Source: JAFDXJ01 sp038257845
Lineage (GTDB): Bacteria; Bacteroidota; Bacteroidia; Chitinophagales; Chitinophagaceae
Assembly: GCA_038257845.1 (NCBI GenBank)
Contig: JBBSQL010000009.1
Coordinates: forward strand, 24,823-88,822
Direction of reading: 5' to 3'
Length of the DNA stretch: 64,000 bases
Position 1 is the stretch's first letter; each line of letters opens with the position of its first letter. Shown in pieces: positions 40,475-50,339 of the stretch. The notes under the pieces were generated by a model. That model saw only the letters and a list, made by a program, of their open reading frames with translations. It ran no database searches and was not told the origin of the DNA. A program made the translations under genes and the position numbers.

Positions 40475-42067
40475 ATGGCGAAAGTAATGATGCAGGAAAA
40501 CCTGGTAGAATATGGCGCGAAAAGAGCCATCATTACCATCACAGCGATCCTCTGCGCTTTATTGGAAATTGTAGATACGACTATTGTCAATGTTGCCTTG
40601 AATGATATGCGTGGAAACCTGGGTGCAACGCTTACCGAAGTAGGCTGGGTGATCACGGCATACGCTATTGGAAACGTAATCATCGTGCCAATGACGAGCT
40701 GGCTTTCACAGCAGTTTGGCAGAAGAAATTATTTTGCTGCATCTATCATATTATTTACAACATGTTCATTTCTTTGCGGTAATGCAAATGGTATTTGGGA
40801 ACTCGTTGCATTTCGATTTTTACAAGGGCTTGGTGGTGGCGCATTACTGGTGACATCTCAGACAATCATTACAGAAAGTTATCCCATTGAAAAAAGAGGA
40901 ATGGCGCAGGCGATTTATGGTCTGGGTGTAATTATCGGCCCAACATTAGGCCCGCCACTGGGAGGCTATATTGTGGATCATTTTAGCTGGCCCTATATAT
41001 TTTATATCAATATCCCAATTGGTGTGATCGCCACATTACTCACATTGCAATTTGTGCGCAGCCCAAAATATGGAGAAAAAAAATCAAGCAATGAAATTGA
41101 CTGGATCGGTATCGCTTTATTGGCCATAACAGTTGGTTCATTACAATATGTTTTGGAGCGCGGCCATGAAGATGATTGGTTTAACAGCAATCTTATAATA
41201 GGCCTGACTGTGACCGCTGTTTTAGGAATTGTTTTTTTCCTCTGGCGTGAATTGACTTATTCCAATCCAATCGTGGAGCTCAGGGTTTTGAAAAATGGAA
41301 ACCTGCGCATTGGCACATTCATGTCATTTATTTTAGGATTTGGATTATATGGGTCAACATTTATTATCCCACTATATACTCAAAGTACTTTGGGTTGGAC
41401 GGCTATGCAGGCAGGTATGCTCATGATCCCTTCTGCTGTTACCACAGCATTCATGATGCCCATTATCGGTAAACTTTTGCAAAAGGGGATTAAGCAACAA
41501 TACCTGGTGGCCATTGGTTTGTTTATCTTTTTTATCTACAGTTTTTGGGGCTACAAGATCATTTCCCCGGACACTTCCAGTGAAGCTTTTTTCTGGATGC
41601 TGATTGTAAGAGGTATGGGTTTAGGTTTATTATTTATTCCTATAACAACACTTGCGCTGTCTACATTAAAAGGGCAGGAGATTGGCCAGGGCGCTGCGTT
41701 TACAGGGATGATGCGCCAATTGGGCGGTTCATTTGGGGTGGCTTCAATTACCACATTTATTTCCAGGGAAAATATGGTGCACCGAAGCGCTTTGGTGAGT
41801 CATTTGGATGTCCATGATCCGCTTGTTCAACAAAAGGTAAGCGCATTGCAGCACGGTTTTATGGTAAAAGGAATGACGTTTGATGTGGCTTTACAATCAG
41901 CATATAAAGCTATTGATTTTTCTGTATCGAAACAGGCAGTTGTACTTTCCTATATGGATGTATTTCTTTATTTGGGCGTGATGTTTCTAATATGTATTCC
42001 CATTATTCTGCTTGCCAAAAGAAGGAAATCAAATATGAAACTGGATCTTAGTGAAGCAATGCACTAA
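40475..42067 (+). CDS. MFS transporter DHA2 family (EmrB/QacA type)
   Basis: 530 residues, 14 predicted membrane helices. Characteristic DHA2 motif DTTIVNVALNDM in helix 1, motif C region GLGVIIGPTLGPPLGGYI in helix 5. Proton-driven multidrug exporter with the preceding EmrA and TolC-like proteins. It lies 23 bp after the EmrA gene, last gene of the operon. An in-frame second Met lies five residues in. Confidence 0.95.
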   Translation: MAKVMMQENLVEYGAKRAIITITAILCALLEIVDTTIVNVALNDMRGNLGATLTEVGWVITAYAIGNVIIVPMTSWLSQQFGRRNYFAASIILFTTCSFLCGNANGIWELVAFRFLQGLGGGALLVTSQTIITESYPIEKRGMAQAIYGLGVIIGPTLGPPLGGYIVDHFSWPYIFYINIPIGVIATLLTLQFVRSPKYGEKKSSNEIDWIGIALLAITVGSLQYVLERGHEDDWFNSNLIIGLTVTAVLGIVFFLWRELTYSNPIVELRVLKNGNLRIGTFMSFILGFGLYGSTFIIPLYTQSTLGWTAMQAGMLMIPSAVTTAFMMPIIGKLLQKGIKQQYLVAIGLFIFFIYSFWGYKIISPDTSSEAFFWMLIVRGMGLGLLFIPITTLALSTLKGQEIGQGAAFTGMMRQLGGSFGVASITTFISRENMVHRSALVSHLDVHDPLVQQKVSALQHGFMVKGMTFDVALQSAYKAIDFSVSKQAVVLSYMDVFLYLGVMFLICIPIILLAKRRKSNMKLDLSEAMH

Positions 42068-42079
42068 AGAGTGAATAAT

Positions 42080-42727
42080 TTAATTTTCTACGTGGAACAG
42101 TTTATTCAGGCTGATAGAGCCAAATACATTCAGGCTGAAATTTTTACCATTTATACCCGGCCTTCCCCCCGGAACAACATTTTGAAGATAGGCATTCGAC
42201 AGGGAACCGTCCATAAATAAACCAAGTGTAATGGTCTTATGAAATGTATAACCTGTTTTTAATTGTAAGCCTACATCAATTCTTTTCCATTCATTTCCAT
42301 AAGGAACATTTATTTTACTGCTATCTGTTTTAATTTTCCCGGTAATTCCACCACCAATAAATAAACCAGCATTCACAAATACATCATCATTATTTTGAAG
42401 CGGAAAATTGCGAACAACTGCTGCATTTCCTTCAAGATAACCAAGATGCACGCGTGGATTTCCGAATGTATTATTGAATTTTCCACCTTTTTGAATAAAA
42501 TTTAAACCGCCTTCCCAGCCCCATTGGCTGGCATAAACTGTATGGAGGTTCATGCCAAAAGAATAACCATACACATAGCCAAAAGAATTTGCTACAGACC
42601 TGTTTGTTTTTATTAAAGTGGATGTATTCAGGGATCCCTGTGCACGAATGGTTGTTTCGGTTTTTTCCTGTGCATGCAGTGAAAGCGAGAACAATATTAC
42701 TATTGATAGAAAAAGAATTTTCCGCAT
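42080..42727 (-). CDS. Outer membrane beta-barrel protein (hypothetical)
   Basis: 215 residues. Signal peptide MRKILFLSIVILFSLSLHA, then beta-strands alternating with turns (GYVYGYSFGMNLHTVYASQW; VNAGLFIGGGITGKIK) and a C-terminal strand ending in Phe/Asn. Probably an 8-stranded PorT/OMP_b-brl-like barrel. Convergent with the EmrB gene. No partner evident. Confidence 0.75.
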   Translation of the reverse strand: MRKILFLSIVILFSLSLHAQEKTETTIRAQGSLNTSTLIKTNRSVANSFGYVYGYSFGMNLHTVYASQWGWEGGLNFIQKGGKFNNTFGNPRVHLGYLEGNAAVVRNFPLQNNDDVFVNAGLFIGGGITGKIKTDSSKINVPYGNEWKRIDVGLQLKTGYTFHKTITLGLFMDGSLSNAYLQNVVPGGRPGINGKNFSLNVFGSISLNKLFHVEN

Positions 42728-42838
42728 AAAGTTAGAATAGATTATTAGAATTGAATTTAATGCTGCAATATTATTAATTTAAATTGGTATCAAAATAAAC
42801 ATTCAGGAAGATTGTGTAAATTATATAAGCAAAAACAT

Positions 42839-42953
42839 GTAAGGTTTTGGAAAGATGTAAAAAGACCTGCCATGTTCAAAAGTTATAGATAAGACCTATA
42901 AGGTTTGAAAAGATATAAAAAGACCTATAAGGTTTTAAAAACCTTATAGGTCT
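42839..42953. repeat. Tandem degenerate repeats ending in a long palindrome
   Basis: Direct near-copies of AAGGTTTTGGAAAGATGTAA and AAGACCTATAAGGTTTGA occur in tandem. They end in a perfect 16-bp-stem palindrome at 42921-42953 (AGACCTATAAGGTTTT against its complement). The palindrome is 10 bases past the S9 peptidase stop on the minus strand and could terminate it. The tandem parts look like repeated halves of the same element. Confidence 0.65.
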
Positions 42954-42962
42954 GTCCTGTTT

Positions 42963-44876
42963 TTATAAAGTTTCTTTAAGCCAACCAAAAAATTCCCTTT
43001 GCCACACCATGGCATTTTGTGGTTTTAAAACCCAGTGATTCTCTTCCGGCAAATACACAAATTTACTTTTAATACCGCGTAACTGCGCTGCCTGGAATGC
43101 TTGCTGGCCCTGCTCAATCGGCACACGGTAATCCCGGCCACCCTGAACAATCATGATGGGTGTATCCCATTTATCCACAAAATTACTCGGCGACTGGCTA
43201 AAGGATTTTTGCGCCACGGCATTATTTTTATCCCAATATGCGCCGCCTTTTTCCCAGTTTTCAAACCACATTTCATCTGTTGTGCCATACATACTTCTAA
43301 AATCAAATACGCCATCATGGGCGATAAAAGTTTTAAATCTTTTATTGTGCATGCCAGCTAATTCAAATACGGAAAAACCTCCATAGCTCGCGCCCACACA
43401 ACCCAGGCGATTTTTATCTACAAAAGGTTCTTTTGATACATCATCAATTGCACTGAGATAATCTTTCATGGCCTGGCCACCCCAGTCTTTGCTGATCTCT
43501 TCATTCCAGGCTGTGCCAAATCCTGGCATACCGCGGCGTGATGGCGCAACAATGATATAACCCTGCGAAGCCATCAATTGAAAATTCCAGCGGAAGGAAT
43601 AAAACTGTGTGAGCGCCGACTGTGGTCCACCCTGGCAATATAATAGAGTCGGATATTTTTTAGCCGGGTCAAAGGAAGGCGGATAAATTACCCACACAAG
43701 CATTTTTTTATTATCAGTTGTGGTTACAAACCTTCTTTCAGTTTTGCATAGAGCAATATTTTTATATGCCTGGTCATTTACATGTGACAACTGCGCCATT
43801 GTGCCATCAGCGAGTGCAACCGAATAAATTTCTGCTGCGTGGTTCATGTCAGTCCTGGTGACGATCAGTTTATTGCCCACTTGTGCGGTGATGCCTGTAA
43901 TATCAAAATCACCTTTTGTAATCTGTACTATTGTAAATCTTGAATTGGCATCAGGTGTCCAGGCAACTGAAAATAATTGCAAAGTGCCATTTACAGGTGC
44001 AATGAAATAAATTGTTTTACCATCATTTCCCCACATAAAACTTTCTACATGTAAATCATCTCTATTAGCAGTAAGATTAATTGTTTTATCATCATGCATT
44101 ACTTTCAGATCCTGTTTGTCAGATTCATATCCTTCTCTTTTCATGCTCAGCCAGGCAAGCCAGCCTTTTGCATTATATGCAGGTGCCACGTCATACCCAT
44201 TATTATCTTTTGTGAGATTTTTGGTATTGCCATTGACAATATTGTATTGATATAAATCGGTATTTGTACTAATGGCATAATCAGTTCCATACTTTTTCTT
44301 GGTAACATATACCACATGTTTGCCATCCGGATTCCAGATAAAATCTTCATCGCCGCCAAAAGGTTTTTGAGGGCAGTCATAAGGTTCATCCTTCATGAGA
44401 TCAATACTGCCACCTACAGTTTCAGCTCCTGTTGGCTCAAGAAAAACATGGTCAAATTTTCCATCTTCCCAGGTATCCCAGTGACGGTAGTCCAGTGATG
44501 TGTACACATATACATCGGATTTTGGCAGGTCAGGGAAAATGTCGGCACCAGTCACTTTTAAAATTTGAACTGGTTTGCTCAAGAGTTTATATTTCCCGTC
44601 AGGGGAAATTTTACTATCTGTCATCATCCCATCCGTATTGTCAATCAACACACCATCGCCACCTCCAATAGGCATTTTATATGTTTTGTGATTGATCCTA
44701 TTATTTTCCATGTTCGGCGTAGCCACATCAAATAAAATAAAATTTTTATCGGTGGAAATACCTAAAGGGCTTACCCGGCCAAGTTTCCAAAGCATTTCGG
44801 GAGATAGATTATTTTGCGCAAATGCAAATATCCCGCTCAAAGCGGCGAATAGCAACAGGCTTATTTTTTTTACCAT
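42963..44876 (-). CDS. S9 family peptidase (prolyl oligopeptidase-like, secreted)
   Basis: 637 residues with a signal peptide (cleavage near AFAQ). N-terminal beta-propeller (about 30-370) and C-terminal alpha/beta-hydrolase with the catalytic Ser in GCVGASYGGFSVF (GxSxGG), Asp in VQGGRDYRVP and His in PEENHWVLKP. Likely a periplasmic dipeptidyl-/acyl-aminoacyl-peptidase. It lies 25 bp after the serine hydrolase gene, possibly one transcript. Confidence 0.95.
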   Translation of the reverse strand: MVKKISLLLFAALSGIFAFAQNNLSPEMLWKLGRVSPLGISTDKNFILFDVATPNMENNRINHKTYKMPIGGGDGVLIDNTDGMMTDSKISPDGKYKLLSKPVQILKVTGADIFPDLPKSDVYVYTSLDYRHWDTWEDGKFDHVFLEPTGAETVGGSIDLMKDEPYDCPQKPFGGDEDFIWNPDGKHVVYVTKKKYGTDYAISTNTDLYQYNIVNGNTKNLTKDNNGYDVAPAYNAKGWLAWLSMKREGYESDKQDLKVMHDDKTINLTANRDDLHVESFMWGNDGKTIYFIAPVNGTLQLFSVAWTPDANSRFTIVQITKGDFDITGITAQVGNKLIVTRTDMNHAAEIYSVALADGTMAQLSHVNDQAYKNIALCKTERRFVTTTDNKKMLVWVIYPPSFDPAKKYPTLLYCQGGPQSALTQFYSFRWNFQLMASQGYIIVAPSRRGMPGFGTAWNEEISKDWGGQAMKDYLSAIDDVSKEPFVDKNRLGCVGASYGGFSVFELAGMHNKRFKTFIAHDGVFDFRSMYGTTDEMWFENWEKGGAYWDKNNAVAQKSFSQSPSNFVDKWDTPIMIVQGGRDYRVPIEQGQQAFQAAQLRGIKSKFVYLPEENHWVLKPQNAMVWQREFFGWLKETL

Positions 44877-44901
44877 TATTGAAGTTTTAATTTTTAAAGT
44901 T

Positions 44902-46419
44902 TTATTTTTTTATAAAAATATATGGGTCATAATCCAGGAATTCATTAACCCTGAGTTCAACAGAAACCACTTTGTTATTTTCTATTTTAAATTGTATGGG
45001 TAAAATGCCAAAATCAATATTGCTATAAGTTAATAACCATTTACCATTATCCATATACTGCAATTTTGCTGTAAGATCATACGTATTGTTCATTTTAATT
45101 TCCAGTCCATTTCCCTTTTCTGTAATTTGAATGGGGCCATATAAAGAATTATCATAAGTACCGGTATATGCACTCAATGATAATGCAGGTTTTTCCCCCT
45201 TTACACGTGCTTGTAATGCTTTTACATCTGCAACACTTTGTACAAAGGCAGGCATGGAAGCAGCCAGATCTTCTTTGCTATGATTTTTGTAGGGAACTCC
45301 TAAATATGCGTCTAATATTTGATAACGCAGATCTTCAAAAAATGCCTGGTTATCCTGGTTGGTGAGAATGACTATAGCTAAATTTTCTTCAGGTACGAAA
45401 CAGGTATTTGTTACAAAACCCATTGCACCACCAGTATGCCAGAAAACTTGTTTACCTGCATAATCTGTTTCAAAAATACCCATTCCATATCCTGTGAAAT
45501 GTGTTGGAGAACGGGATGATTTCCTGCTGGAAATAATGGTTTGCATATCCCGCGTCCGCTGAAGTGCCCGCCAGGGAACGATTTGCTTGCCATTATATTT
45601 TCCGGAATCCAATTGCATGGTCAGCCATTTCGCCATATCTTTTACATTGCTCACGATACTGCCGGCCGGCGCGAGGTTATCAACCCGGTCATAAGGCAAT
45701 TCAGTGATCTTGCCGGTATATAAATTTGTATAAGGTTTGGAAGCATTGTCCATGTTTCCCATATTCAAACCGAGTGCATGTGTATTGTCCATGCCCAACG
45801 GTAAAAATATACTGTCATACACATACACCGCCCAGGGCTTACCGGTAACAACAGGAATAATTTCTCCCGCTGTAAGAAAACAACTATTGCAATACCCAAA
45901 TGACTGGCGAAAATTTTGAGATGGTTTCAGCAACTTCATTCTATTCATGATTTGTACAGAAGAAAGTTTGCTATCCCAAAAAATAAAATCGCCCTGGAAA
46001 GTGCGTGTTCCAAGGTGATGGCTGAGCATATCACGGATTGTTACTAACTGTGATGTCAATGTATCATACACTGAGTATGCCGGAAAATATTTAGTGATTT
46101 TATCATCAAGGGATATTTTTTTATTGTATTCAAGCTGGGCGAGTGCGGTTGCAGTAAATAGTTTACTGTTGCTTGCAATCATGAACAACGTGTTTTCATC
46201 CACGGGTTCGTTTGTTTGCAGGTCGCGGACACCATAACCTTTTATGACAACCGTTTTGCCATCTTTAATCACGGCAATGGCGAGGCCGGGAATAGCCCAG
46301 TCTTTCATGCCTTCATTGATGTAATTATCTAAACTGTCTTTAATAAAAGATGGCGATTGTGCCTGAATAAAAAAAGATAAAAAAATGAGTGGTAAAATCA
46401 GCAGAAAAATTTTCTTCAT
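44902..46419 (-). CDS. Serine hydrolase, beta-lactamase/penicillin-binding fold (class C-like)
   Basis: 505 residues with a signal peptide (cleavage near IQAQ). SxxK is SNSK (ASNSKLFTATAL), second motif YCN (FGYCNSCFLTAG), third motif HTG (VFWHTGGAMGF), so all three class-C motifs are present. A C-terminal DUF3471-like domain (about 400-500) follows. Likely a periplasmic D-aminopeptidase or esterase rather than a beta-lactamase. Confidence 0.93.
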   Translation of the reverse strand: MKKIFLLILPLIFLSFFIQAQSPSFIKDSLDNYINEGMKDWAIPGLAIAVIKDGKTVVIKGYGVRDLQTNEPVDENTLFMIASNSKLFTATALAQLEYNKKISLDDKITKYFPAYSVYDTLTSQLVTIRDMLSHHLGTRTFQGDFIFWDSKLSSVQIMNRMKLLKPSQNFRQSFGYCNSCFLTAGEIIPVVTGKPWAVYVYDSIFLPLGMDNTHALGLNMGNMDNASKPYTNLYTGKITELPYDRVDNLAPAGSIVSNVKDMAKWLTMQLDSGKYNGKQIVPWRALQRTRDMQTIISSRKSSRSPTHFTGYGMGIFETDYAGKQVFWHTGGAMGFVTNTCFVPEENLAIVILTNQDNQAFFEDLRYQILDAYLGVPYKNHSKEDLAASMPAFVQSVADVKALQARVKGEKPALSLSAYTGTYDNSLYGPIQITEKGNGLEIKMNNTYDLTAKLQYMDNGKWLLTYSNIDFGILPIQFKIENNKVVSVELRVNEFLDYDPYIFIKK

Positions 46420-46484
46420 AAATATTATTGAAGCGGAAAGTTAAGTAAATCAAATTAATTTTAAGTGCTTTGAATGTTATGCAA

Positions 46485-46519
46485 AAAAAAATGCCACCTT
46501 TTAACAGCGGCATTTTTTT
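46485..46519 (-). terminator. Rho-independent terminator of the BON/SH3 unit
   Basis: 11-bp stem (A-run plus ATGCC, paired with GGCAT plus T-run) with a 13-nt loop, 12 bp past the 46531 stop. Confidence 0.8.
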
Positions 46520-46530
46520 ATTTGTTTTAA

Positions 46531-46950
46531 TTATTCAGATTTCAAATACTGCGTAAATGCATAGCCTTCAACGCCATCATCCGTGCGGATCAGCCACCAT
46601 TGATCATTCGTTTTACTGATCAAAGTCACCATTTCATTGTGTGCTGCTTTTCCCAGGATGGGCTGGTCTGTACCCGGCCCCTGGCGGATATTCAGGTTTG
46701 AACTTTCCGTAACTACTTTTAGTTTCGAACCTTGTATAATCCCGGAAACATTGATGTTCAGGATTAAATCACCAGCACGAAAATCAGGGTCGATCTGTCC
46801 ATAAATTGTCCATAACTGGTCCTTTACAGCACCGGATGGCGCATTGCCATCAATGTATAAAACACCGTCCTGTTCGCGTACCTGTAAATCTGTAACGCCT
46901 GCAGCATTTGCCGCGTCTGTGAGTTGTTTGTATTTTTCCTGTAATGCCAT
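46531..46950 (-). CDS. BON-like plus SH3b domain protein
   Basis: 139 residues. N-terminal BON-like half (LQVREQDGVLYIDGNAPSGA) and C-terminal bacterial SH3 domain (NLNIRQGPGTDQPILGKAA, WWLIRTDDGVEGY). No signal peptide is visible. It starts 5 bp after the BON lipoprotein gene, in one operon. Such pairs suggest a cell-envelope role, but the localisation of this one is unclear. Confidence 0.82.
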   Translation of the reverse strand: MALQEKYKQLTDAANAAGVTDLQVREQDGVLYIDGNAPSGAVKDQLWTIYGQIDPDFRAGDLILNINVSGIIQGSKLKVVTESSNLNIRQGPGTDQPILGKAAHNEMVTLISKTNDQWWLIRTDDGVEGYAFTQYLKSE

Positions 46951-46955
46951 TTTTA

Positions 46956-47465
46956 TTATTTTAATTTAATAACTAAATTGTTTTGAATTTTTTTCGGCTT
47001 CATAGAGTTCAGTGTCATCATCAGTTTGGGTAAATCATCTTTTTTAATTTCTCCATTTAATGTGATCACACCGTCAGTTATTGTCGCTTTTACACCACTA
47101 AAATCTTTGGTAGCATCCATCACCATTTTTGTCAGGGCATCATCCGGGGCAATAGTTACAACAGGTGCGGGTGGCGGAGCTGCAATAGTTGCCTGGTCAT
47201 CTACTGATTTTACACCATTGATCTCTTTAATGGCTGCTTCTGTTTTGCTTTTTTGATCTTCACTTTTATACTCGCCCATAATGGTCACTGCGCCATCTTT
47301 TACTGTAGTATTAATGCCATCCATATCAGGCATCAACTGTAATTTTTGGGTAATACCTGCCTGAATATCGTCATCTTTCGGGCCGCTTTTACAACCCGGC
47401 ATGGCAAATAAAATCACCGCTGCAAGTGGTAAGAAAAGGAATAAAAACCTGGTTCTTTTTTTCAT
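46956..47465 (-). CDS. Lipoprotein with two BON domains
   Basis: 169 residues. Lipobox FAMPGC (Cys at about residue 25). Two BON domains (about 35-90 and 105-165) with the central patterns TTVKDGAVTIMGEYKS and ATITDGVITLNGEIKK. BON domains are thought to bind phospholipids or stabilise the outer membrane. Co-transcribed with the SH3 gene. Confidence 0.87.
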   Translation of the reverse strand: MKKRTRFLFLFLPLAAVILFAMPGCKSGPKDDDIQAGITQKLQLMPDMDGINTTVKDGAVTIMGEYKSEDQKSKTEAAIKEINGVKSVDDQATIAAPPPAPVVTIAPDDALTKMVMDATKDFSGVKATITDGVITLNGEIKKDDLPKLMMTLNSMKPKKIQNNLVIKLK

Positions 47466-47536
47466 GCTTGTTTTTTTTTGAATTTTTGGAAATGTAGTTG
47501 AAAATAATGAAAAACAAAAACCATGCAGGAAATCAA

Positions 47537-49495
47537 CTATTCCTCCTGCAACTGCATGATTGCTTCAAATAATGTTTCATATTTTTCATTGCCTGATTTT
47601 ATCTCATCAATTAGAACTGCATATTTTGTTTCCAGTTTGCGGAATTTTTCCTGGTTATTAAAATTTTCAGGCAGGGATAATTCTTTTTCCATGTTTAATT
47701 TTTCACTATTCCATGTATTGATTTCTTCTTCGAGTTTGGAGAATTGTTTTTGTAATTTTTGTAACTCCTTTTTTTGTTCTCTTGAATTTTGTGCAATTGT
47801 TTCTACAGGAATATTCTTTTTCACTTCAGCTACAACCACTGGCGGATTATTTGCTGATTCATTTTTTTTATTTTTTGCTTCAGCAGCTTTTTTCTTTTCA
47901 TCGCGTTGTTTCCAATCTGCCCATTCTTCATAATCGCCTTTAAATTCCCTGATGATATGATCATCTATTTCCCAGATTTTATTCGCAGTTTTTGAAATAA
48001 AATACCTGTCGTGGCTAACGAGGATCATAGTGCCTTCATACTTTTTCAAAGACTCGATCAATAGTTCCACGCTGTGAATATCGAGGTGATTTGTTGGTTC
48101 ATCAAGCATTAAGAAATTGGCTTTGCCGGTTATGACCTTAGCCAATGCAACGCGTGCTTTTTCTCCACCGCTGAGGATTTTAATTTTCTTTTCTACATCT
48201 TCCCCCGAAAAAAGAAAACAACCGAGTAATGAACGCAACTCCAGTTCAGTTTTACCACTACCGGCATTTTTCATTTCTTCCAAAATATCCAAGTTCATAT
48301 TCAGCGCCTCCAACTGGTGCTGTGCATAAAAACTTTCTTCTACATTATGGCCCCAAACTCTTTCCCCATCAAACTCTTCAGTGCCGGCAATCATACGGAG
48401 CAAAGTTGATTTTCCTTTTCCATTAGCGCCAATTAACGCGATCTTGTCACCGCGGTTTATTTCCGCATGTGCATTTTTTACAATTGTCAAGTCCCCAAAT
48501 TTTTTAGTGGCGTGTTTGAGCGTGGCAATAATTTTCCCAGGTTGTTTTTCTACCTGGAAATTGATGCGCAAATTTGGTCTTTCCAGTGTTACATTTTCCA
48601 CGCGATCGAGCCTGTTCAACCGCTTTTGAATGCTTTGTGCCTGTGCTGCTTTACTGGCTTTCGCTTTAAAACGTTCTACAAATCTTTCCTGCTGCCGGAT
48701 ATAATCCTGCTGGTTTTCAAAAGCCTTTTGCTGCATATCAATGCGGATGGCTTTTTCCGTTTCATAAAAATCATAATTGCCGGAATAAATATGCAATTGC
48801 TGCTGGTATAATTCCACAATTTTTGTCACCATCCTGTTAAGAAAATATTTATCATGGCTCACGATCACCACACTTCCCTGGTAATGCGTCAAATATTTTT
48901 CCAGCCATTCAATAGATGGCAGGTCGAGGTGGTTTGTTGGTTCATCCAGCAATAAAATATCCGGTTGCTGCAGGATCATTTTTGCAAGTAGCACGCGCAT
49001 GCGCCAACCACCGCTGAATTCACGGTAGGCTCTTTGCAGGTCGGTATTTGCAAAGCCCAGGCCTTGTAATACTTCTTCTGTTTTATGGTGAATTTCATAG
49101 CCTCCGCTTACTTCCAAATCATGCAAGAGATCGGTATATTTCTCTAATAATTTTTCATCCGTTTTTTTCTCCAGGAATTTTCCCAGGTCTTCAATTTCTT
49201 TTTCCAGCTCTTTAATTTTTTCAAATGCGCCCATCGCTACTTCGAGAATAGAATCTTTTGTATCAAAACTTAAAAGATCCTGGTGGAGATAACCGATCGT
49301 GGTTTCGCGGCTTTTTTCTACAGTACCAACAGAAGGTGCATATTCTCCCACAAAGAGTTTTAACAAAGTAGATTTACCTGTACCGTTATAACCGATCAGG
49401 CCAATGCGCTCGCCCGGTTGTATATGCCAGGTCGCATCTTCCACGATTGTCCGCGCGCCAAATTCAAATGTTACATTATTAAGTCCTGCTAGCAT
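47537..49495 (-). CDS. ABC-F family ATPase
   Basis: 652 residues, two ABC cassettes without membrane segments: Walker A GYNGTGKSTLLK and GANGKGKSTLLR, signatures FSGGWRMRV and LSGGEKARV, joined by the ABC-F linker (about 240-310), with a C-terminal coiled coil. ABC-F proteins bind the ribosome and resolve stalled translation or protect against antibiotics; this looks like a Uup/EttA-type housekeeping member. Own promoter at 49513-49520. Confidence 0.95.
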   Translation of the reverse strand: MLAGLNNVTFEFGARTIVEDATWHIQPGERIGLIGYNGTGKSTLLKLFVGEYAPSVGTVEKSRETTIGYLHQDLLSFDTKDSILEVAMGAFEKIKELEKEIEDLGKFLEKKTDEKLLEKYTDLLHDLEVSGGYEIHHKTEEVLQGLGFANTDLQRAYREFSGGWRMRVLLAKMILQQPDILLLDEPTNHLDLPSIEWLEKYLTHYQGSVVIVSHDKYFLNRMVTKIVELYQQQLHIYSGNYDFYETEKAIRIDMQQKAFENQQDYIRQQERFVERFKAKASKAAQAQSIQKRLNRLDRVENVTLERPNLRINFQVEKQPGKIIATLKHATKKFGDLTIVKNAHAEINRGDKIALIGANGKGKSTLLRMIAGTEEFDGERVWGHNVEESFYAQHQLEALNMNLDILEEMKNAGSGKTELELRSLLGCFLFSGEDVEKKIKILSGGEKARVALAKVITGKANFLMLDEPTNHLDIHSVELLIESLKKYEGTMILVSHDRYFISKTANKIWEIDDHIIREFKGDYEEWADWKQRDEKKKAAEAKNKKNESANNPPVVVAEVKKNIPVETIAQNSREQKKELQKLQKQFSKLEEEINTWNSEKLNMEKELSLPENFNNQEKFRKLETKYAVLIDEIKSGNEKYETLFEAIMQLQEE

Positions 49496-49512
49496 AAAAA
49501 AAAATTGGAGCG

Positions 49513-49520
49513 CAAAATTA
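49513..49520 (-). promoter_or_regulatory. -7 box of the ABC-F gene
   Basis: Minus strand TAATTTTG, exact TAnnTTTG, 18 bases before the ATG. Forms a divergent pair with the box at 49574. Confidence 0.6.
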
Positions 49521-49573
49521 ATTCAAAGAATCTGAACGCCTGCGCTTATTTAGGGGAAATGAAATGTATTGGT

Positions 49574-49581
49574 TAATTTTG
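49574..49581 (+). promoter_or_regulatory. -7 box of the DUF3347-like gene
   Basis: TAATTTTG, exact TAnnTTTG, 28 bases before the ATG at 49609. It lies downstream of an earlier in-frame ATG (49564), which therefore is unlikely to be the start. Confidence 0.6.
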
Positions 49582-49608
49582 CCTTTTGCAAATTTTAATT
49601 TGAATGAC

Positions 49609-50226
49609 ATGAAAAAAGGATTTTTGATTTTAGCGATTGTCGTAGCTGCCATTGCGGTTTACTTTTTATTTTTCTATAAACATCCCAATGAAACTAAAAA
49701 TGAGGAAAAGCAAACTGCTTTGCAGGTGAGCGCACATACGGATGAATTCAATAAAAATTTTTCTAATATCATGCAAACATATTATGCAATGAAGGATGCT
49801 TTTATCAATTGGGATACTGTTAAAGCAAGTGCTGCGGCTATGCAGATGTCCACTGAAATGGCTTTGCTTCCTTTAAAAGAAATGAAGGCAGACAGCTTAC
49901 TGATCAATACTGCACTGGGATATTCATTCAACGTAGCGGGCCAGGCCAAGGTAGTTGCTGCCGAAGGTACTATCGAAGCAAAGCGCCAGGCATTTAGTAC
50001 TTTGTCCGAAAATTTGTACAACTTATTAAGGACAGTCAGTTATGATCAAAACACCATTTACCATGATAAATGCCCCATGGCATTCAGGGATTCTATTGCT
50101 GCCTACTGGCTCAGCGATCAACGTGAAATAGTGAATCCTTACCTGGGAAATAACCATCCGAAATACCATTCCGGAATGTTGCATTGCGGCAATATTGAAG
50201 ACAGTATTGGTTTAGCAAATAATTAA
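49609..50226 (+). CDS. DUF3347-like membrane-anchored protein, possible metal-binding
   Basis: 205 residues from the ATG at 49609. An N-terminal membrane anchor (FLILAIVVAAIAVYFLFFY) is followed by a helical domain. The C-terminus has the sequence YHDKCPMAF with a later YHSGMLHCG. The Cys, His and Met residues resemble DUF3347 domains, often linked to copper or other heavy-metal efflux. No metal pump is adjacent. Confidence 0.72.
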   Translation: MKKGFLILAIVVAAIAVYFLFFYKHPNETKNEEKQTALQVSAHTDEFNKNFSNIMQTYYAMKDAFINWDTVKASAAAMQMSTEMALLPLKEMKADSLLINTALGYSFNVAGQAKVVAAEGTIEAKRQAFSTLSENLYNLLRTVSYDQNTIYHDKCPMAFRDSIAAYWLSDQREIVNPYLGNNHPKYHSGMLHCGNIEDSIGLANN

Positions 50227-50312
50227 ACCGTTTGTCATTTTCTTTGTTGTATCATTGATTGTTTTTTGATCAATTTGAAAGACTCTTCATTGCTATGTGA
50301 AATTTATTTTCA

Positions 50313-50329
50313 ATTAGCAAAAAGCTAAT
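50313..50329 (+). promoter_or_regulatory. Small hairpin just before the TonB-receptor start
   Basis: ATTAGC-AAAAA-GCTAAT, 10 bases before the ATG and right next to AGGA (50331-50334). It may affect ribosome access; weak evidence. Confidence 0.35.
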
Positions 50330-50339
50330 CAGGACATCC

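Noticed and set aside
42839..42953. CRISPR array
   Set aside because: Repeats are imperfect, too few and without equal spacers, and no cas gene is near.
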